Assembly (NCBI GenBank): GCA_910577475.1
Contig: CAJTLJ010000015.1
Span: 1-55,770 of the forward strand
From: an uncultured Alistipes sp.
GTDB lineage: Bacteria; Bacteroidota; Bacteroidia; Bacteroidales; Rikenellaceae
Length of the DNA stretch: 55,770 nt
Direction: 5' to 3'
Of this stretch, positions 14,289-23,179 are shown one piece after another. How positions within the stretch are numbered: position 1 is the first letter of the stretch; each line of letters starts with the position of its first letter. The translations under genes and the position numbers were made by a program. The notes beneath the pieces are model-generated. The model made no database searches, was not told the DNA's origin, and was given only the letters and a program-made list of their open reading frames with translations.

Positions 14289-16400
14289 ATGGCAGCAAGA
14301 GACTTACACTACACTCGCAATATCGGTATCATGGCTCACATCGATGCCGGTAAGACCACCACGTCGGAGCGTATCCTGTTCTACACGGGCAAGACCCACA
14401 AGATCGGCGAGGTGCACGAAGGCGGCGCTACGATGGACTGGATGGTCCAGGAGCAGGAGCGCGGTATCACCATCACCTCGGCCGCTACCACGGCATTCTG
14501 GCGGTACAAGGATCACCAGTATCAGATAAACCTGATCGATACCCCGGGACACGTCGATTTCACCGTCGAGGTGGAGCGTTCGCTGCGCGTCCTGGACGGT
14601 GCCATCGCTACCTTCTGCGCCGTCGGCGGCGTCGAGCCCCAGTCGGAGACCGTATGGCGTCAGGCCGACAAATACAACGTTCCCCGTATCGGTTACGTCA
14701 ACAAGATGGACCGCACGGGTGCCGATTTCCTCGCCGTCTGCGCCCAGATCAAGGAGCACTTCGGCGCTACCGCCCTGCCGGTCGTTCTGCCCATCGGTGC
14801 AGAGGATAAGTTCGAGGGTCTGGTAGACCTTATATATAATAACGCCATCTACTACTTCGACGACAAGTCCGTCCGCGACAACTTCGAGCTGCGCGAGATT
14901 CCCGACAGTATGAAGGCCGAGGCCGAGGAGTGGCGCAACAAGCTCATCGAGGAGGTGGCTTCGACCGACGACGCCCTGATGGAGAAGTTCTTCGAAGATC
15001 CCAACTCGATCACGCCCGAGGAGCTGCTGGCAGCTATCCGCAAGGCGACCATCTCCATGCAGCTGGTTCCTATGCTCTGTGGTTCGTCGTTCCACAACAA
15101 GGGTGTGCAGAAGCTGCTCGACTATGTGATGGCATTCCTGCCTTCGCCGCTGGACGTTCCCTCCGTCGAGGGTACCAACCCCAAGACCGAGGAGATCGAG
15201 GTGCGCCGCGCTACCGAGGAGGATCCGTTCTGCGGTTTGGCGTTCAAGATCGCTACCGACCCCTTCGTAGGTCGTCTCGCCTTCGTCCGCGTATACTCGG
15301 GTAAGCTCGACGCCGGTTCCTACGTGCTCAACGCACGCAGCGGCAAGCGCGAGCGCATCAGCCGCATCTACCAGATGCACGCCAACAAGCAGAACCCGAT
15401 GGAGGCCGTAGCGGCCGGAGATATCTGCGCCGCCGTCGGTTTCAAGGAGATTCATACCGGCGATACCCTCTGCGCCGAGAACGCTCCGATCGTTCTGGAG
15501 CAGATGACCTTCCCCGAGCCCGTGATCGGTCTGGCCGTAGAGCCCAAGACCCAGAAGGATCTCGACAAGCTGGGCATCGCTCTCGGCAAGCTGGCCGAGG
15601 AGGACCCGACCTTCACCGTTCACACCGACGAGGATAGCGGCCAGACCGTCATCAGCGGTATGGGCGAGCTTCACCTGGATATTATCGTCGACCGTCTGCG
15701 TCGCGAGTTCGGTGTGGAGATCAACCAGGGTGCACCTCAGGTGAACTACAAGGAGGCCCTTACCCAGACGGTTCAGCACCGCGAGGTCTTCAAGAAGCAG
15801 ACCGGCGGTCGCGGTAAGTTCGCCGACATCATCTTCGAAATCGGTCCTGCCGAGGAGGGTAAGATGGGTCTTACGTTCGTAGACGAGGTGAAGGGCGGTA
15901 ACATTCCGAAGGAGTTCATCCCCGCCGTTCAGAAAGGCTTCGAGGCCGCCATGGCTAACGGTGCGTTGGCCGGCTACAAGATGGACTCGATGAAGGTTAC
16001 CCTGAAGGATGGTTCGTTCCACCCCGTCGATTCCGACCAGTTGTCGTTCGAAATCGCCGCCCGCAACGGTTACCGCGTAGCCGCTCCGAAGGCCGGTTCG
16101 GTGATTATGGAGCCCGTGATGGCCGTCGAGGTCGTAACTCCCGAGGAGAGCATGGGCGATATCATCGGCGACCTGAACAAGCGTCGCGGTCAGATCCAGG
16201 GCATGGAGTCGAAGGGCACCGCCCGTGTGGTTAAGGCACAGGTTCCCCTGTCGGAGATGTTCGGCTATGTAACCGTGCTGCGTACCATTTCGTCGGGCCG
16301 CGCTACGTCGTCGATGGAGTTCGACCACTTCGAGGAGGTTCCTGCCAACCTGGCGAAGGAGATCATCGAGAAGTCCGGTAAACGTAAGGATTTGGAATAA
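14289..16400 (+). CDS. fusA: Translation elongation factor G
   Basis: The 703-aa translocation GTPase has G1 AHIDAGKTT (16-24), G2 RGITIT, G3 DTPGHVDF and G4 NKMD, followed by domains II-V ending VLRTISSGRATSSMEFDHFEEVP. It moves tRNAs and mRNA on the ribosome after peptide transfer. Length and start (MAARDLHYTRNIGIMAHIDA) match canonical EF-G. tuf, which follows fusA in many bacteria, is absent; rpsJ follows after 14 nt. Confidence 0.97.
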   Translation: MAARDLHYTRNIGIMAHIDAGKTTTSERILFYTGKTHKIGEVHEGGATMDWMVQEQERGITITSAATTAFWRYKDHQYQINLIDTPGHVDFTVEVERSLRVLDGAIATFCAVGGVEPQSETVWRQADKYNVPRIGYVNKMDRTGADFLAVCAQIKEHFGATALPVVLPIGAEDKFEGLVDLIYNNAIYYFDDKSVRDNFELREIPDSMKAEAEEWRNKLIEEVASTDDALMEKFFEDPNSITPEELLAAIRKATISMQLVPMLCGSSFHNKGVQKLLDYVMAFLPSPLDVPSVEGTNPKTEEIEVRRATEEDPFCGLAFKIATDPFVGRLAFVRVYSGKLDAGSYVLNARSGKRERISRIYQMHANKQNPMEAVAAGDICAAVGFKEIHTGDTLCAENAPIVLEQMTFPEPVIGLAVEPKTQKDLDKLGIALGKLAEEDPTFTVHTDEDSGQTVISGMGELHLDIIVDRLRREFGVEINQGAPQVNYKEALTQTVQHREVFKKQTGGRGKFADIIFEIGPAEEGKMGLTFVDEVKGGNIPKEFIPAVQKGFEAAMANGALAGYKMDSMKVTLKDGSFHPVDSDQLSFEIAARNGYRVAAPKAGSVIMEPVMAVEVVTPEESMGDIIGDLNKRRGQIQGMESKGTARVVKAQVPLSEMFGYVTVLRTISSGRATSSMEFDHFEEVPANLAKEIIEKSGKRKDLE

Positions 16401-16414
16401 GAAAAACAACAGAT

Positions 16415-16720
16415 ATGAATCAGAAAATCAGAATCAAGTTAAAGTCATTCGATCACAATCTGGTTGACAAGTCGGCCGAGAAGATTGTGAAGACTGTGAA
16501 GAGCACGGGTGCCGTAGTAAGCGGCCCGGTGCCCCTTCCGACGCACAAGCAGATTTTTACGGTCAACCGCTCGACCTTCGTCAACAAGAAGGCCCGCGAG
16601 CAGTTCCAGCTCTGCACCTTCAAGCGTATTCTCGACATCTACTCGTCGACTCCCAAGACGATCGATGCCCTGATGAAGCTCGAACTTCCCTCGGGCGTCG
16701 AGGTGGAGATCCACGTATAA
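16415..16720 (+). CDS. rpsJ: 30S ribosomal protein S10
   Basis: A 101-aa S10/NusE protein with the core KSTGAVVSGPVPLPTHKQIFTV and ending LPSGVEVEIHV. It binds the 30S head and, as NusE, also takes part in transcription antitermination. It directly follows fusA, so str and S10 genes are joined. A 70-nt gap with a hairpin separates it from rplC. Confidence 0.96.
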   Translation: MNQKIRIKLKSFDHNLVDKSAEKIVKTVKSTGAVVSGPVPLPTHKQIFTVNRSTFVNKKAREQFQLCTFKRILDIYSSTPKTIDALMKLELPSGVEVEIHV

Positions 16721-16724
16721 CCAT

Positions 16725-16756
16725 GATTCCGCTGGTCGAAAGGAGACCATGAATCA
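16725..16756 (+). promoter_or_regulatory. Hairpin between rpsJ and rplC
   Basis: TGATTC (16725) can pair with GAATCA (16751), and GGTC with GACC inside, giving a two-part hairpin in the longest gap of the S10 part of the cluster. It is followed by CTTTTATAA, too weak a T tract for a firm terminator. It may be an attenuator, processing site or r-protein control site. This is inference from structure only. Confidence 0.35.
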
Positions 16757-16790
16757 CTTTTATAATTAACAAACGAAAATTGACAACACA

Positions 16791-17405
16791 ATGTCAGGAC
16801 TTATTGGAAAGAAAATCGGAATGACATCCGTTTACAGTGCCGAGGGTAAGAACATACCATGCACTGTTATCGAAGTTGGTCCGTGCGTAGTTACGCAAAT
16901 CAAGACCGTGGAGAAGGACTCCTACGAAGCGGTTCAGATTGCCTATGACGACAAGAGTGAAAAGCACACCAACAAAAGTTTGTTAGGTCACTTCAAGAAG
17001 GCCGGTACCACCCCCAAGCGCAAGATCGCCGAGTTCAAGGGCATGCCCGAGGTGAACCTGGGAGACGTTCTTACGGTGGACATGTTCTCGGAGGAGGACT
17101 GGGTCGACGTTACGGGCATCTCGAAGGGTAAGGGCTTCCAGGGCGTAGTGAAGCGTCACGGCTTCGGCGGCGTCGGCGGCCAGACCCACGGTCAGCACAA
17201 CCGTCAGCGCAAGCCCGGTTCGCTGGGTGCATCGTCCTATCCGTCGCGCGTATTCCCCGGCAAGCGTCTTCCGGGCCAGATGGGTGGCGAGCAGGTGAAG
17301 GTTCTGAACCTGAGAGTTTTGAAGGTGATCCCCGAGAGCAACCTCCTTCTGGTGAAGGGTTCCATTCCGGGGGCAAAAGGTGCTTATTTAACAATCGAGA
17401 AGTAG
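16791..17405 (+). CDS. rplC: 50S ribosomal protein L3
   Basis: This 204-aa early assembly protein reaches toward the peptidyl transferase centre. It begins MSGLIGKKIGMTSVY and has the loop KGFQGVVKRHGFGG ... THGQHNRQRKPGSLGASSYPSRVFPGKR with the conserved Gln-His-rich tip. Length is normal. Only 2 nt separate it from rplD. Confidence 0.96.
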   Translation: MSGLIGKKIGMTSVYSAEGKNIPCTVIEVGPCVVTQIKTVEKDSYEAVQIAYDDKSEKHTNKSLLGHFKKAGTTPKRKIAEFKGMPEVNLGDVLTVDMFSEEDWVDVTGISKGKGFQGVVKRHGFGGVGGQTHGQHNRQRKPGSLGASSYPSRVFPGKRLPGQMGGEQVKVLNLRVLKVIPESNLLLVKGSIPGAKGAYLTIEK

Positions 17406-17407
17406 TC

Positions 17408-18034
17408 ATGGAATTAGCTGTATTAAACACACAAGGCAAAGAGACCGGTCGTAAAGTCGTTCTTTCCGACGCAGTCTTCGGCGTGGAGGCTAATGACCAC
17501 GCTATCTATCTGGACGTGAAGCAGTATCTGGCCGATCAGCGTCAGGGTACGCACAAGTCGAAGCAGCGCAACGAGATCGCCGGTTCGACCCGCAAGCTGA
17601 AGCGTCAGAAGGGTACCGGCGGTGCCCGTTGCGGTTCGATCAAGTCGCCCCTCTTCCCGGGTGGCGGTCGCGTGTTCGGTCCCGTACCCCGCGATTACAG
17701 CTTCAAGCTCAACAAGAAGCTCAAGCAGCTGGCTCGCCGCAGCGCACTTACCTACAAGGCACAGGCCGGTGCCATTACCGTCGTCGAGGCGCTTCAGCTG
17801 GAGGCCCCCAAGACCAAGAGCGTGATCGCTCTGACCGGCGCGCTGAACGTAGCCGACAAGAAGGTTTTGGTGGTTCTGCCGGAGTCGAACCTCAATCTTC
17901 AGCTTTCGTGCCGCAACATCCCCAACGTGAAGCCGATCCTGGCCCAGAACCTCAATACCTACGAGGTGATGAACGCTTCGGCCGTCGTGCTGGTGGAGGG
18001 TGCCGAGAATGTACTGAATGTAATGTTAGCTTAA
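17408..18034 (+). CDS. rplD: 50S ribosomal protein L4
   Basis: The 208-aa protein has the extended loop QRNEIAGSTRKLKRQKGTGGAR that lines the exit tunnel and is a site of macrolide resistance. FPGGGRVFGPVPRDY and the C-terminal globular part follow. In E. coli L4 regulates the S10 operon at the rpsJ leader; whether it does so here is unknown. It lies between rplC and rplW. Confidence 0.96.
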   Translation: MELAVLNTQGKETGRKVVLSDAVFGVEANDHAIYLDVKQYLADQRQGTHKSKQRNEIAGSTRKLKRQKGTGGARCGSIKSPLFPGGGRVFGPVPRDYSFKLNKKLKQLARRSALTYKAQAGAITVVEALQLEAPKTKSVIALTGALNVADKKVLVVLPESNLNLQLSCRNIPNVKPILAQNLNTYEVMNASAVVLVEGAENVLNVMLA

Positions 18035-18047
18035 AACGTAAAGAAAG

Positions 18048-18338
18048 ATGGAAATTATCATTAAGCCTATTTTGACCGAGAAAATGACGATTCAGGGCGA
18101 AAAACTGAACCGCTACGGTTTTATCGTTGACGTGCGTGCTAACAAATTGCAGATCCGCAATGCCGTGGAGAAGATGTACAACGTGGTCGTTACCGACGTG
18201 AACACCATCAACTGCATGGGCAAGCTCAAGAGCCGCTACACCAAGGCCGGTCTTCTGGAGGGTCGCGCAAATAACTTCAAGAAGGCGATCGTCACCTTGA
18301 AGGATGGAGATAAGATAGATTTTTACAGTAATATCTAA
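18048..18338 (+). CDS. rplW: 50S ribosomal protein L23
   Basis: A 96-aa protein that begins IIIKPILTEKMT and has NKLQIRNAVEKMYNVVVTDVNT. It sits at the tunnel exit and is the docking point for trigger factor and SRP. The length is typical. It is 7 nt before rplB. Confidence 0.95.
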   Translation: MEIIIKPILTEKMTIQGEKLNRYGFIVDVRANKLQIRNAVEKMYNVVVTDVNTINCMGKLKSRYTKAGLLEGRANNFKKAIVTLKDGDKIDFYSNI

Positions 18339-18344
18339 GGTAAG

Positions 18345-19169
18345 ATGGCAGTAAGAAAGTTTAAGCCGGTAACCGCCGGTACGAGACATAAGATTATCGG
18401 CACGTTCGAGGAGATCACCTGCAGCGTACCGGAGAAGTCGTTGCTCAGCCCCAAGAAGAGCTCGGGCGGCCGTAACAATTCGGGTAAGATGACGGTTCGC
18501 TATATCGGCGGCGGTCACAAGCAGATGTATCGTCTGGTCGACTTCAAGCGCTCGAAGGACGGTATCCCCGCAACTGTAAAGACTATCGAGTACGATCCCA
18601 ATCGTACCGCACGTATTGCACTGTTGGTTTATGCCGACGGCGAGAAGAGCTACATCATCGCTCCCAACGGCCTTCAGGTAGGCCAGACCGTCGTAAGCGG
18701 TCCGGGCGTGGCTCCCGAGGTCGGCAACACCCTCCCCCTGTCGGATATTCCGCTGGGTACGGTGGTCCACAACATCGAACTCTACCCCGGTCAGGGTGCC
18801 GCCATGGCTCGTTCGGCCGGTTCGTATGCTCAGCTTTTGGCACGTGAGGGCAAGTTCGCCATCATCAAGCTGCCTTCCGGTGAGACTCGTATGGTACTCG
18901 TTACTTGCCGCGCGACGGTGGGTGTGGTGTCGAACGTCGACCACAACCTCGAAAGCGCCGGTAAGGCTGGTCGTGAGCGTTGGCTCGGCCGTCGCCCCCG
19001 CAACCGCGGTGTCGTTATGAACCCGGTTGATCACCCGATGGGTGGTGGTGAAGGTCGTGCGTCGGGTGGTCACCCCCGTTCGCGTAAGGGTCTGTTGGCT
19101 AAGGGTTACAAGACTCGCAATCCGAAGAAGACGACCTCGAAGTTTATCATTTCCAGAAAGAAAAAGTAA
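18345..19169 (+). CDS. rplB: 50S ribosomal protein L2
   Basis: The 274-aa primary 23S rRNA-binding protein helps join subunits and shape the peptidyl transferase centre. It has an N-terminal OB-like part, IGGGHKQMYRLVDFKR, and the signature RGVVMNPVDHPMGGGEGRASGGHPRSRKG, given here in part (MNPVDHPMGGGEG with its conserved His). Length is normal, and the tail is basic. Confidence 0.97.
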   Translation: MAVRKFKPVTAGTRHKIIGTFEEITCSVPEKSLLSPKKSSGGRNNSGKMTVRYIGGGHKQMYRLVDFKRSKDGIPATVKTIEYDPNRTARIALLVYADGEKSYIIAPNGLQVGQTVVSGPGVAPEVGNTLPLSDIPLGTVVHNIELYPGQGAAMARSAGSYAQLLAREGKFAIIKLPSGETRMVLVTCRATVGVVSNVDHNLESAGKAGRERWLGRRPRNRGVVMNPVDHPMGGGEGRASGGHPRSRKGLLAKGYKTRNPKKTTSKFIISRKKK

Positions 19170-19186
19170 TTAAATAAGAGTACATA

Positions 19187-19456
19187 ATGAGCCGTTCATT
19201 AAAAAAAGGACCATTTATCGACCCGAAACTGGAGGCAAAGGTTGTCGCTCAGGCCGAGGGCAATAAGAAGTCTGTCATCAAGACTTGGTCGCGTGCAAGT
19301 ATGATTTCGCCTGATTTCGTAGGTCAGACGATCGCTGTCCACAACGGAAACAAGTTTATCCCCGTCTATGTAACCGAGAATATGGTCGGTCACAAGCTCG
19401 GCGAGTTTGCTCCGACGCGCAACTTCCGCGGTCATGCAGGTAACAAGAAAAAATAG
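19187..19456 (+). CDS. rpsS: 30S ribosomal protein S19
   Basis: An 89-aa protein of the 30S head near the A site. It has the canonical SRSLKKGPFIDPKL start and the WSRASMISPDFVGQTIAVHNG and GHKLGEFAPTRNFRGHAG blocks. Eight bases separate it from rplV. Confidence 0.96.
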   Translation: MSRSLKKGPFIDPKLEAKVVAQAEGNKKSVIKTWSRASMISPDFVGQTIAVHNGNKFIPVYVTENMVGHKLGEFAPTRNFRGHAGNKKK

Positions 19457-19463
19457 GTAGAAA

Positions 19464-19874
19464 ATGGGTGCAAGAAAATCAATAAGAGCCGAAAAGATCA
19501 AGGCTGAAAAGAAGCAGAAAGCTATCGCTATTATGCGCGATTGCCCGACCTCTCCCCGTAAAATGCGTCTGGTAGCCGATATCATCCGCGGTGTGGAGAT
19601 CAACAAGGCATTGGGCATCCTTCGTTACTCGAAGAAGGAGGCATCTATCCGCATGGAGAAACTCCTCAAGTCGGCTATCGCCAACTGGGAGGCTAAAAAC
19701 GAGAACGAGCGTCTGGAGGATACCAAACTCTGCGTGAAGGAGGTATTCGTCGACTGCGGCCGTATGCTCAAGCGCATTCAGCCCGCTCCCCAGGGTCGTG
19801 CTCACCGCATTCGCAAGCGTTCGAACCATGTGACGATCGTAGTTGACAAAATGGTAATCGAAGAAAACAAGTAG
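19464..19874 (+). CDS. rplV: 50S ribosomal protein L22
   Basis: This 136-aa tunnel-wall protein has RDCPTSPRKMRLVADIIRG near the N-terminus. The beta-hairpin that reaches into the exit tunnel carries GRMLKRIQPAPQGRAHRIRKR, quoted for its conserved core RAHRIRKRSNH. Length is within the bacterial range with a slightly long basic N-terminus (ARKSIRAEKIKAEKKQK). Confidence 0.95.
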   Translation: MGARKSIRAEKIKAEKKQKAIAIMRDCPTSPRKMRLVADIIRGVEINKALGILRYSKKEASIRMEKLLKSAIANWEAKNENERLEDTKLCVKEVFVDCGRMLKRIQPAPQGRAHRIRKRSNHVTIVVDKMVIEENK

Positions 19875-19878
19875 ACAA

Positions 19879-20625
19879 ATGGGACAGAAAGTTAATCCAA
19901 AAGCAAATCGTCTTGGTATCACCCGCGGTTGGGACTCCAACTGGTTCGGCGGCAAGGATTTCTCAGAGAAATTGGTAGAAGACGCTAAGATTCGTAAGTA
20001 CCTGAATGTCCGTTTGGCCAAGGCAAGTATTTCGAAGATTATCATCGAGCGTACGCTCAAACTCGTTACCGTTACCATCGCTACCGCCCGTCCGGGTATC
20101 ATCATCGGCAAGGGCGGCCAGGAGGTCGACAAACTGAAGGAGGAGCTGAAGAAGCTCACCGGCAAGGAGGTTCAGATCAACATCTTCGAGGTGAAGCGTC
20201 CCGAAGTAGACGCCGTCATCGTCGGTCAGAACATCGCCCGCCAGCTGGAGGGCCGCGTATCGTTCCGCCGCGCCGTGAAGATGGCCGTAGCCTCGACCAT
20301 GCGCATGGGTGCCGAGGGTATCAAGGTGCAGGTCGCAGGTCGTGTGGGCGGCGCCGAGATGGCCCGTACCGAGACCATCAAGGAGGGTCGCGTACCTCTG
20401 CACACCTTCCGCGCCGACGTGGACTACTGCCTGACCGAGGCGCTCACCAAGGTGGGTATCCTGGGTGTGAAGGTGTGGATCTGCCAGGGCACGGTTTACG
20501 GCAAGCGCGATCTGTTCGAGATCGCCGGCGCATCGGCTTCGTCGCACGGCGGCGAGCGTCCTTCGCAGGACCGTCGCGGCGGCAAGGGTGCTCCCCGCAA
20601 ACGTCGCAATAATAACAGTAAGTAG
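19879..20625 (+). CDS. rpsC: 30S ribosomal protein S3
   Basis: A 248-aa protein at the mRNA entry site with helicase-like function. MGQKVNPKANRLGITRGWDS opens it, and the KH domain has PGIIIGKGGQEVDKL (GxxG type). The C-terminal domain includes GVKVWICQGTVYGKRDL. A low-complexity Gly/Arg/Asn tail of about 30 residues ends it, as in other Bacteroidota. Confidence 0.96.
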   Translation: MGQKVNPKANRLGITRGWDSNWFGGKDFSEKLVEDAKIRKYLNVRLAKASISKIIIERTLKLVTVTIATARPGIIIGKGGQEVDKLKEELKKLTGKEVQINIFEVKRPEVDAVIVGQNIARQLEGRVSFRRAVKMAVASTMRMGAEGIKVQVAGRVGGAEMARTETIKEGRVPLHTFRADVDYCLTEALTKVGILGVKVWICQGTVYGKRDLFEIAGASASSHGGERPSQDRRGGKGAPRKRRNNNSK

Positions 20626-20648
20626 GACCTTTTAAGCGATAGAACATT

Positions 20649-21077
20649 ATGTTACAGCCAAAAAAGACCAAATTTAGAAGAATGCAGAAGGGTCGTATGA
20701 AGGGTATTGCTCAAAGAGGCAACCAGCTTGCATACGGTTCGTTCGGCATCAAAGCACTTGAATCCACCTGGATTACGGGTCGTCAGATCGAGGCTGCCCG
20801 TCAGGCCATCACCCGTTACATGAAGCGTGAGGGTCAGATCTGGATTCGCATCTTCCCCGATAAACCGATCACGAAGAAACCCGCCGAGGTGCGTATGGGT
20901 AAAGGTAAGGGTAATCCCGAAGGATTCGTGGCGCCCGTTACTCCCGGCCGCATCCTCTTCGAGGCCGAGGGCGTGCCCTTGGAGATTGCTCAGGAGGCAT
21001 TGCGTCTGGGTGCTCAGAAGCTGCCTATTACCACCAAGTTTATCGTTCGACGCGATTACGTAGAATCATCAATCTAA
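20649..21077 (+). CDS. rplP: 50S ribosomal protein L16
   Basis: The 142-aa protein binds near the A-site tRNA elbow and is needed for late 50S assembly. It begins MLQPKKTKFRRMQKGRMKG and has the signature GKGKGNPEGFVAPVTPGRILFE, of which the Arg-containing loop is intact. rpmC follows 11 nt later. Confidence 0.96.
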   Translation: MLQPKKTKFRRMQKGRMKGIAQRGNQLAYGSFGIKALESTWITGRQIEAARQAITRYMKREGQIWIRIFPDKPITKKPAEVRMGKGKGNPEGFVAPVTPGRILFEAEGVPLEIAQEALRLGAQKLPITTKFIVRRDYVESSI

Positions 21078-21088
21078 GGAAGTAACTT

Positions 21089-21283
21089 ATGAAAAGTGCT
21101 GAAATAAAGGATCTGTCGGTAAAGGACTTGCAGGAGCGCATCGAGGCGGAGAAGGCCCAGCTTTCGAAACTGAAGGTGCAGCACGCCGTGTCGCCCGTCG
21201 AGAATCCCTCGATCATCAAAAAATCCCGCAGAGATATTGCGCGTATGCTGACAATTCTGCGTCAAAAGAACCCTAAATGTTAA
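21089..21283 (+). CDS. rpmC: 50S ribosomal protein L29
   Basis: A 64-aa, two-helix protein next to the tunnel exit beside L23. It shows KDLSVKDLQERIEAEKAQLS and the final KKSRRDIARMLTILRQK signature. Its stop overlaps none of rpsQ, which starts 9 nt later. Confidence 0.94.
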   Translation: MKSAEIKDLSVKDLQERIEAEKAQLSKLKVQHAVSPVENPSIIKKSRRDIARMLTILRQKNPKC

Positions 21284-21292
21284 TTGACCACC

Positions 21293-21547
21293 ATGGAAAG
21301 AAATCTTAGAAAAGAGCGTATTGGGGTAGTTGTCAGCAACAAAATGGAGAAGACCATTGTGGTTGCCGTTGCACGTAAGGTGAAGCACCCTATTTACGGT
21401 AAGTTCGTGAACAAGACGACCAAATTCGTCGCCGAGTGCACGGACGAGACCATCAAGGAGGGCGATACCGTACGCATCATGGAGACGCGCCCGTTGAGCA
21501 AGACCAAGCGTTGGAGATTAGTACAAATCATTGAAAGAGCGAAGTAG
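21293..21547 (+). CDS. rpsQ: 30S ribosomal protein S17
   Basis: With ATG 21293 the protein has 84 aa and the standard start MERNLRKERIGVVVSNKMEK; a TTG three codons upstream is in frame but less likely. OB-fold motifs KTIVVAVARKVKHPIYGK and ECTDETIKEGDTVRIMETRP are clear. It is a primary 16S binder in the 30S body. rplN follows 2 nt later. Confidence 0.95.
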   Translation: MERNLRKERIGVVVSNKMEKTIVVAVARKVKHPIYGKFVNKTTKFVAECTDETIKEGDTVRIMETRPLSKTKRWRLVQIIERAK

Positions 21548-21549
21548 TT

Positions 21550-21915
21550 ATGATACAGCAAGAAAGTAGACTGGTAGTAGCCGATAACAGCGGTGCGAAG
21601 GAGGTTCTCTGCATCCGCGTGTTGGGCGGCACCAAGCGTCGCTACGCTTCGATCGGCGACAAGATCGTCGTGGCTGTCAAGAGCGCAACCCCTTCGGGCG
21701 ACGTCAAGAAGGGTGCTGTGTCGAAGGCGGTCGTAGTGAGAACCAAGAAGGAGATTCGTCGTGCCAACGGTTCGTACATTCGTTTCGACGACAACGCCGT
21801 GGTGCTTCTGAATAATCAGGGTGAGATGCGCGGTACCCGTATCTTCGGTCCCGTAGCCCGCGAGTTGCGCGATCAGTACATGAAGATCATCTCCCTCGCG
21901 CCCGAAGTATTGTAA
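21550..21915 (+). CDS. rplN: 50S ribosomal protein L14
   Basis: A 121-aa beta-barrel protein at the subunit interface and the docking site of the silencing factor RsfS. It begins MIQQESRLVVADNSGAKEV and contains IRRANGSYIRFDDNAVVLL and GTRIFGPVARELR. Its length is standard. It is tightly linked to rpsQ and rplX. Confidence 0.97.
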   Translation: MIQQESRLVVADNSGAKEVLCIRVLGGTKRRYASIGDKIVVAVKSATPSGDVKKGAVSKAVVVRTKKEIRRANGSYIRFDDNAVVLLNNQGEMRGTRIFGPVARELRDQYMKIISLAPEVL

Positions 21916-21936
21916 ATTAAAAACACACATTCGAAT

Positions 21937-22260
21937 ATGTCAGTTAAGTTACATATTAAGAAAGGGGATCAGGTTTACGTTATCGCCGGCGACAGCAAGG
22001 GCCAGCAGGGCAAAGTCCTGAAGGTCGATGCCGCCAAGCAGCGTGCCATCGTCGAGGGCGTGAACATCTGCAAGAAGGCCACCAAGCCCAATGCACAGAA
22101 TCCTCAGGGTGGAATCGTCGAGCAGGAGGCTCCGATTCACATCTCGAATCTGCAAGTCGTAGACCCCAAGAGCGGCAAGGCCACTCGCGTAGGTCGCAAG
22201 GCTGGCGATAATGGTAAATTAGTTCGTTACGCTAAAAAGTCCGGGGAGGAGATCAAATAA
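21937..22260 (+). CDS. rplX: 50S ribosomal protein L24
   Basis: The 107-aa protein has the KOW motif KKGDQVYVIAGDSKGQQGKV (9-28) and NICKKATKPNAQNPQGGIVE. It is one of the two assembly initiator proteins of the 50S. Its TAA overlaps the rplE ATG by one base (TAATG), so translation is coupled. Confidence 0.96.
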   Translation: MSVKLHIKKGDQVYVIAGDSKGQQGKVLKVDAAKQRAIVEGVNICKKATKPNAQNPQGGIVEQEAPIHISNLQVVDPKSGKATRVGRKAGDNGKLVRYAKKSGEEIK

Positions 22261-22820
22261 TGGCAGCTTACATTCCTACACTCAAGACCCAGTATAAGGA
22301 GCAGATCGTTGCTGCCCTTATGAAGGAGTTCGGTTACACCAGCGTCATGCAGTGCCCGAAACTCGAGAAAATCGTCATCAACCAGGGTATGGGCCAGGCC
22401 GTTGCCGACAAGAAGCTCATCGACGTGGCTCAGGAGGAGTTGACCCTCATCACCGGACAGAAGGCCGTGCAGACCAAGTCGCGCAAGGATATCTCGAACT
22501 TCAAACTCCGTAAGGGCATGCCCATCGGTGTTCGCGTTACCCTCCGCCACAACCGGATGTACGAGTTCCTGGAGCGTCTGATCGCCGTGGCTCTGCCCCG
22601 TATCCGCGACTTCAAGGGTATCAACGAGAAGTTCGACGGCCAGGGCAACTACACCCTCGGCATCACCGAGCAGATCATCTTCCCGGAGATCGATATCGAC
22701 AAGATCACCAAGATCTTCGGTATGGAGATCACCTTCGTAACCACGGCCAAGACCGACGAGGAGGCTTACTCCCTGCTGCGCGAGTTCGGTCTGCCTTTCA
22801 AGAACGCTAAAAAGAACTAA
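22260..22820 (+). CDS. rplE: 50S ribosomal protein L5
   Basis: This 186-aa protein binds 5S rRNA in the central protuberance and contacts the P-site tRNA. The motif KLEKIVINQGMGQAVADKK and the block RKGMPIGVRVTLRHNRMYEF are intact. It overlaps rplX by one base and precedes rpsN by 5 nt. Confidence 0.96.
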   Translation: MAAYIPTLKTQYKEQIVAALMKEFGYTSVMQCPKLEKIVINQGMGQAVADKKLIDVAQEELTLITGQKAVQTKSRKDISNFKLRKGMPIGVRVTLRHNRMYEFLERLIAVALPRIRDFKGINEKFDGQGNYTLGITEQIIFPEIDIDKITKIFGMEITFVTTAKTDEEAYSLLREFGLPFKNAKKN

Positions 22821-22825
22821 CGACC

Positions 22826-23122
22826 ATGGCAAAAGAATCAATGAAGGCTCGCGAAGTGAAGCGCGAGAAGCTCGCTAAGCGTTACGCCCACAAGCGTGAG
22901 GAGATTGCAGCCAAGGTGAAGAGCGGCGAAATGGATCACGAGGAGGCTTGGATCGCCCTGTCGAAACTGCCCCGCAACTCCAATCCTATCCGCCAGCACA
23001 ACCGCTGCAAGATTACGGGTCGTCCGAAGGGTTACATGCGCCTGTTCGGTATCAGCCGTATCCAGTTCCGCGAGATGGCCTCCAACGGCCTGATCCCGGG
23101 CGTCAAGAAAGCCAGCTGGTAG
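22826..23122 (+). CDS. rpsN: 30S ribosomal protein S14, zinc-free form
   Basis: A 98-aa protein of the long, zinc-independent type: no CxxC pairs are present, unlike the 61-aa zinc form. The C-terminal core RCKITGRPKGYMRLFGISR and IPGVKKASW are conserved. It assembles late in the 30S head. It is the last gene before the break in the ribosomal cluster; a terminator follows 11 nt after its stop. Confidence 0.95.
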   Translation: MAKESMKAREVKREKLAKRYAHKREEIAAKVKSGEMDHEEAWIALSKLPRNSNPIRQHNRCKITGRPKGYMRLFGISRIQFREMASNGLIPGVKKASW

Positions 23123-23133
23123 TAAAGGAAAGC

Positions 23134-23179
23134 CGTGTGAGGCAAGCTCCCGAAGCCTGCCTCACACGCTTGCTTTTTT
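23134..23179 (+). terminator. Intrinsic terminator after rpsN
   Basis: CGTGTGAGGCA pairs perfectly with TGCCTCACACG around a 13-nt loop, followed by CTTGCTTTTTT. It would end the str/S10 transcript inside what is usually one contiguous ribosomal operon. Between here and the promoter at 23545 lie about 360 nt with no gene that I can support and no tRNA. Confidence 0.88.
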
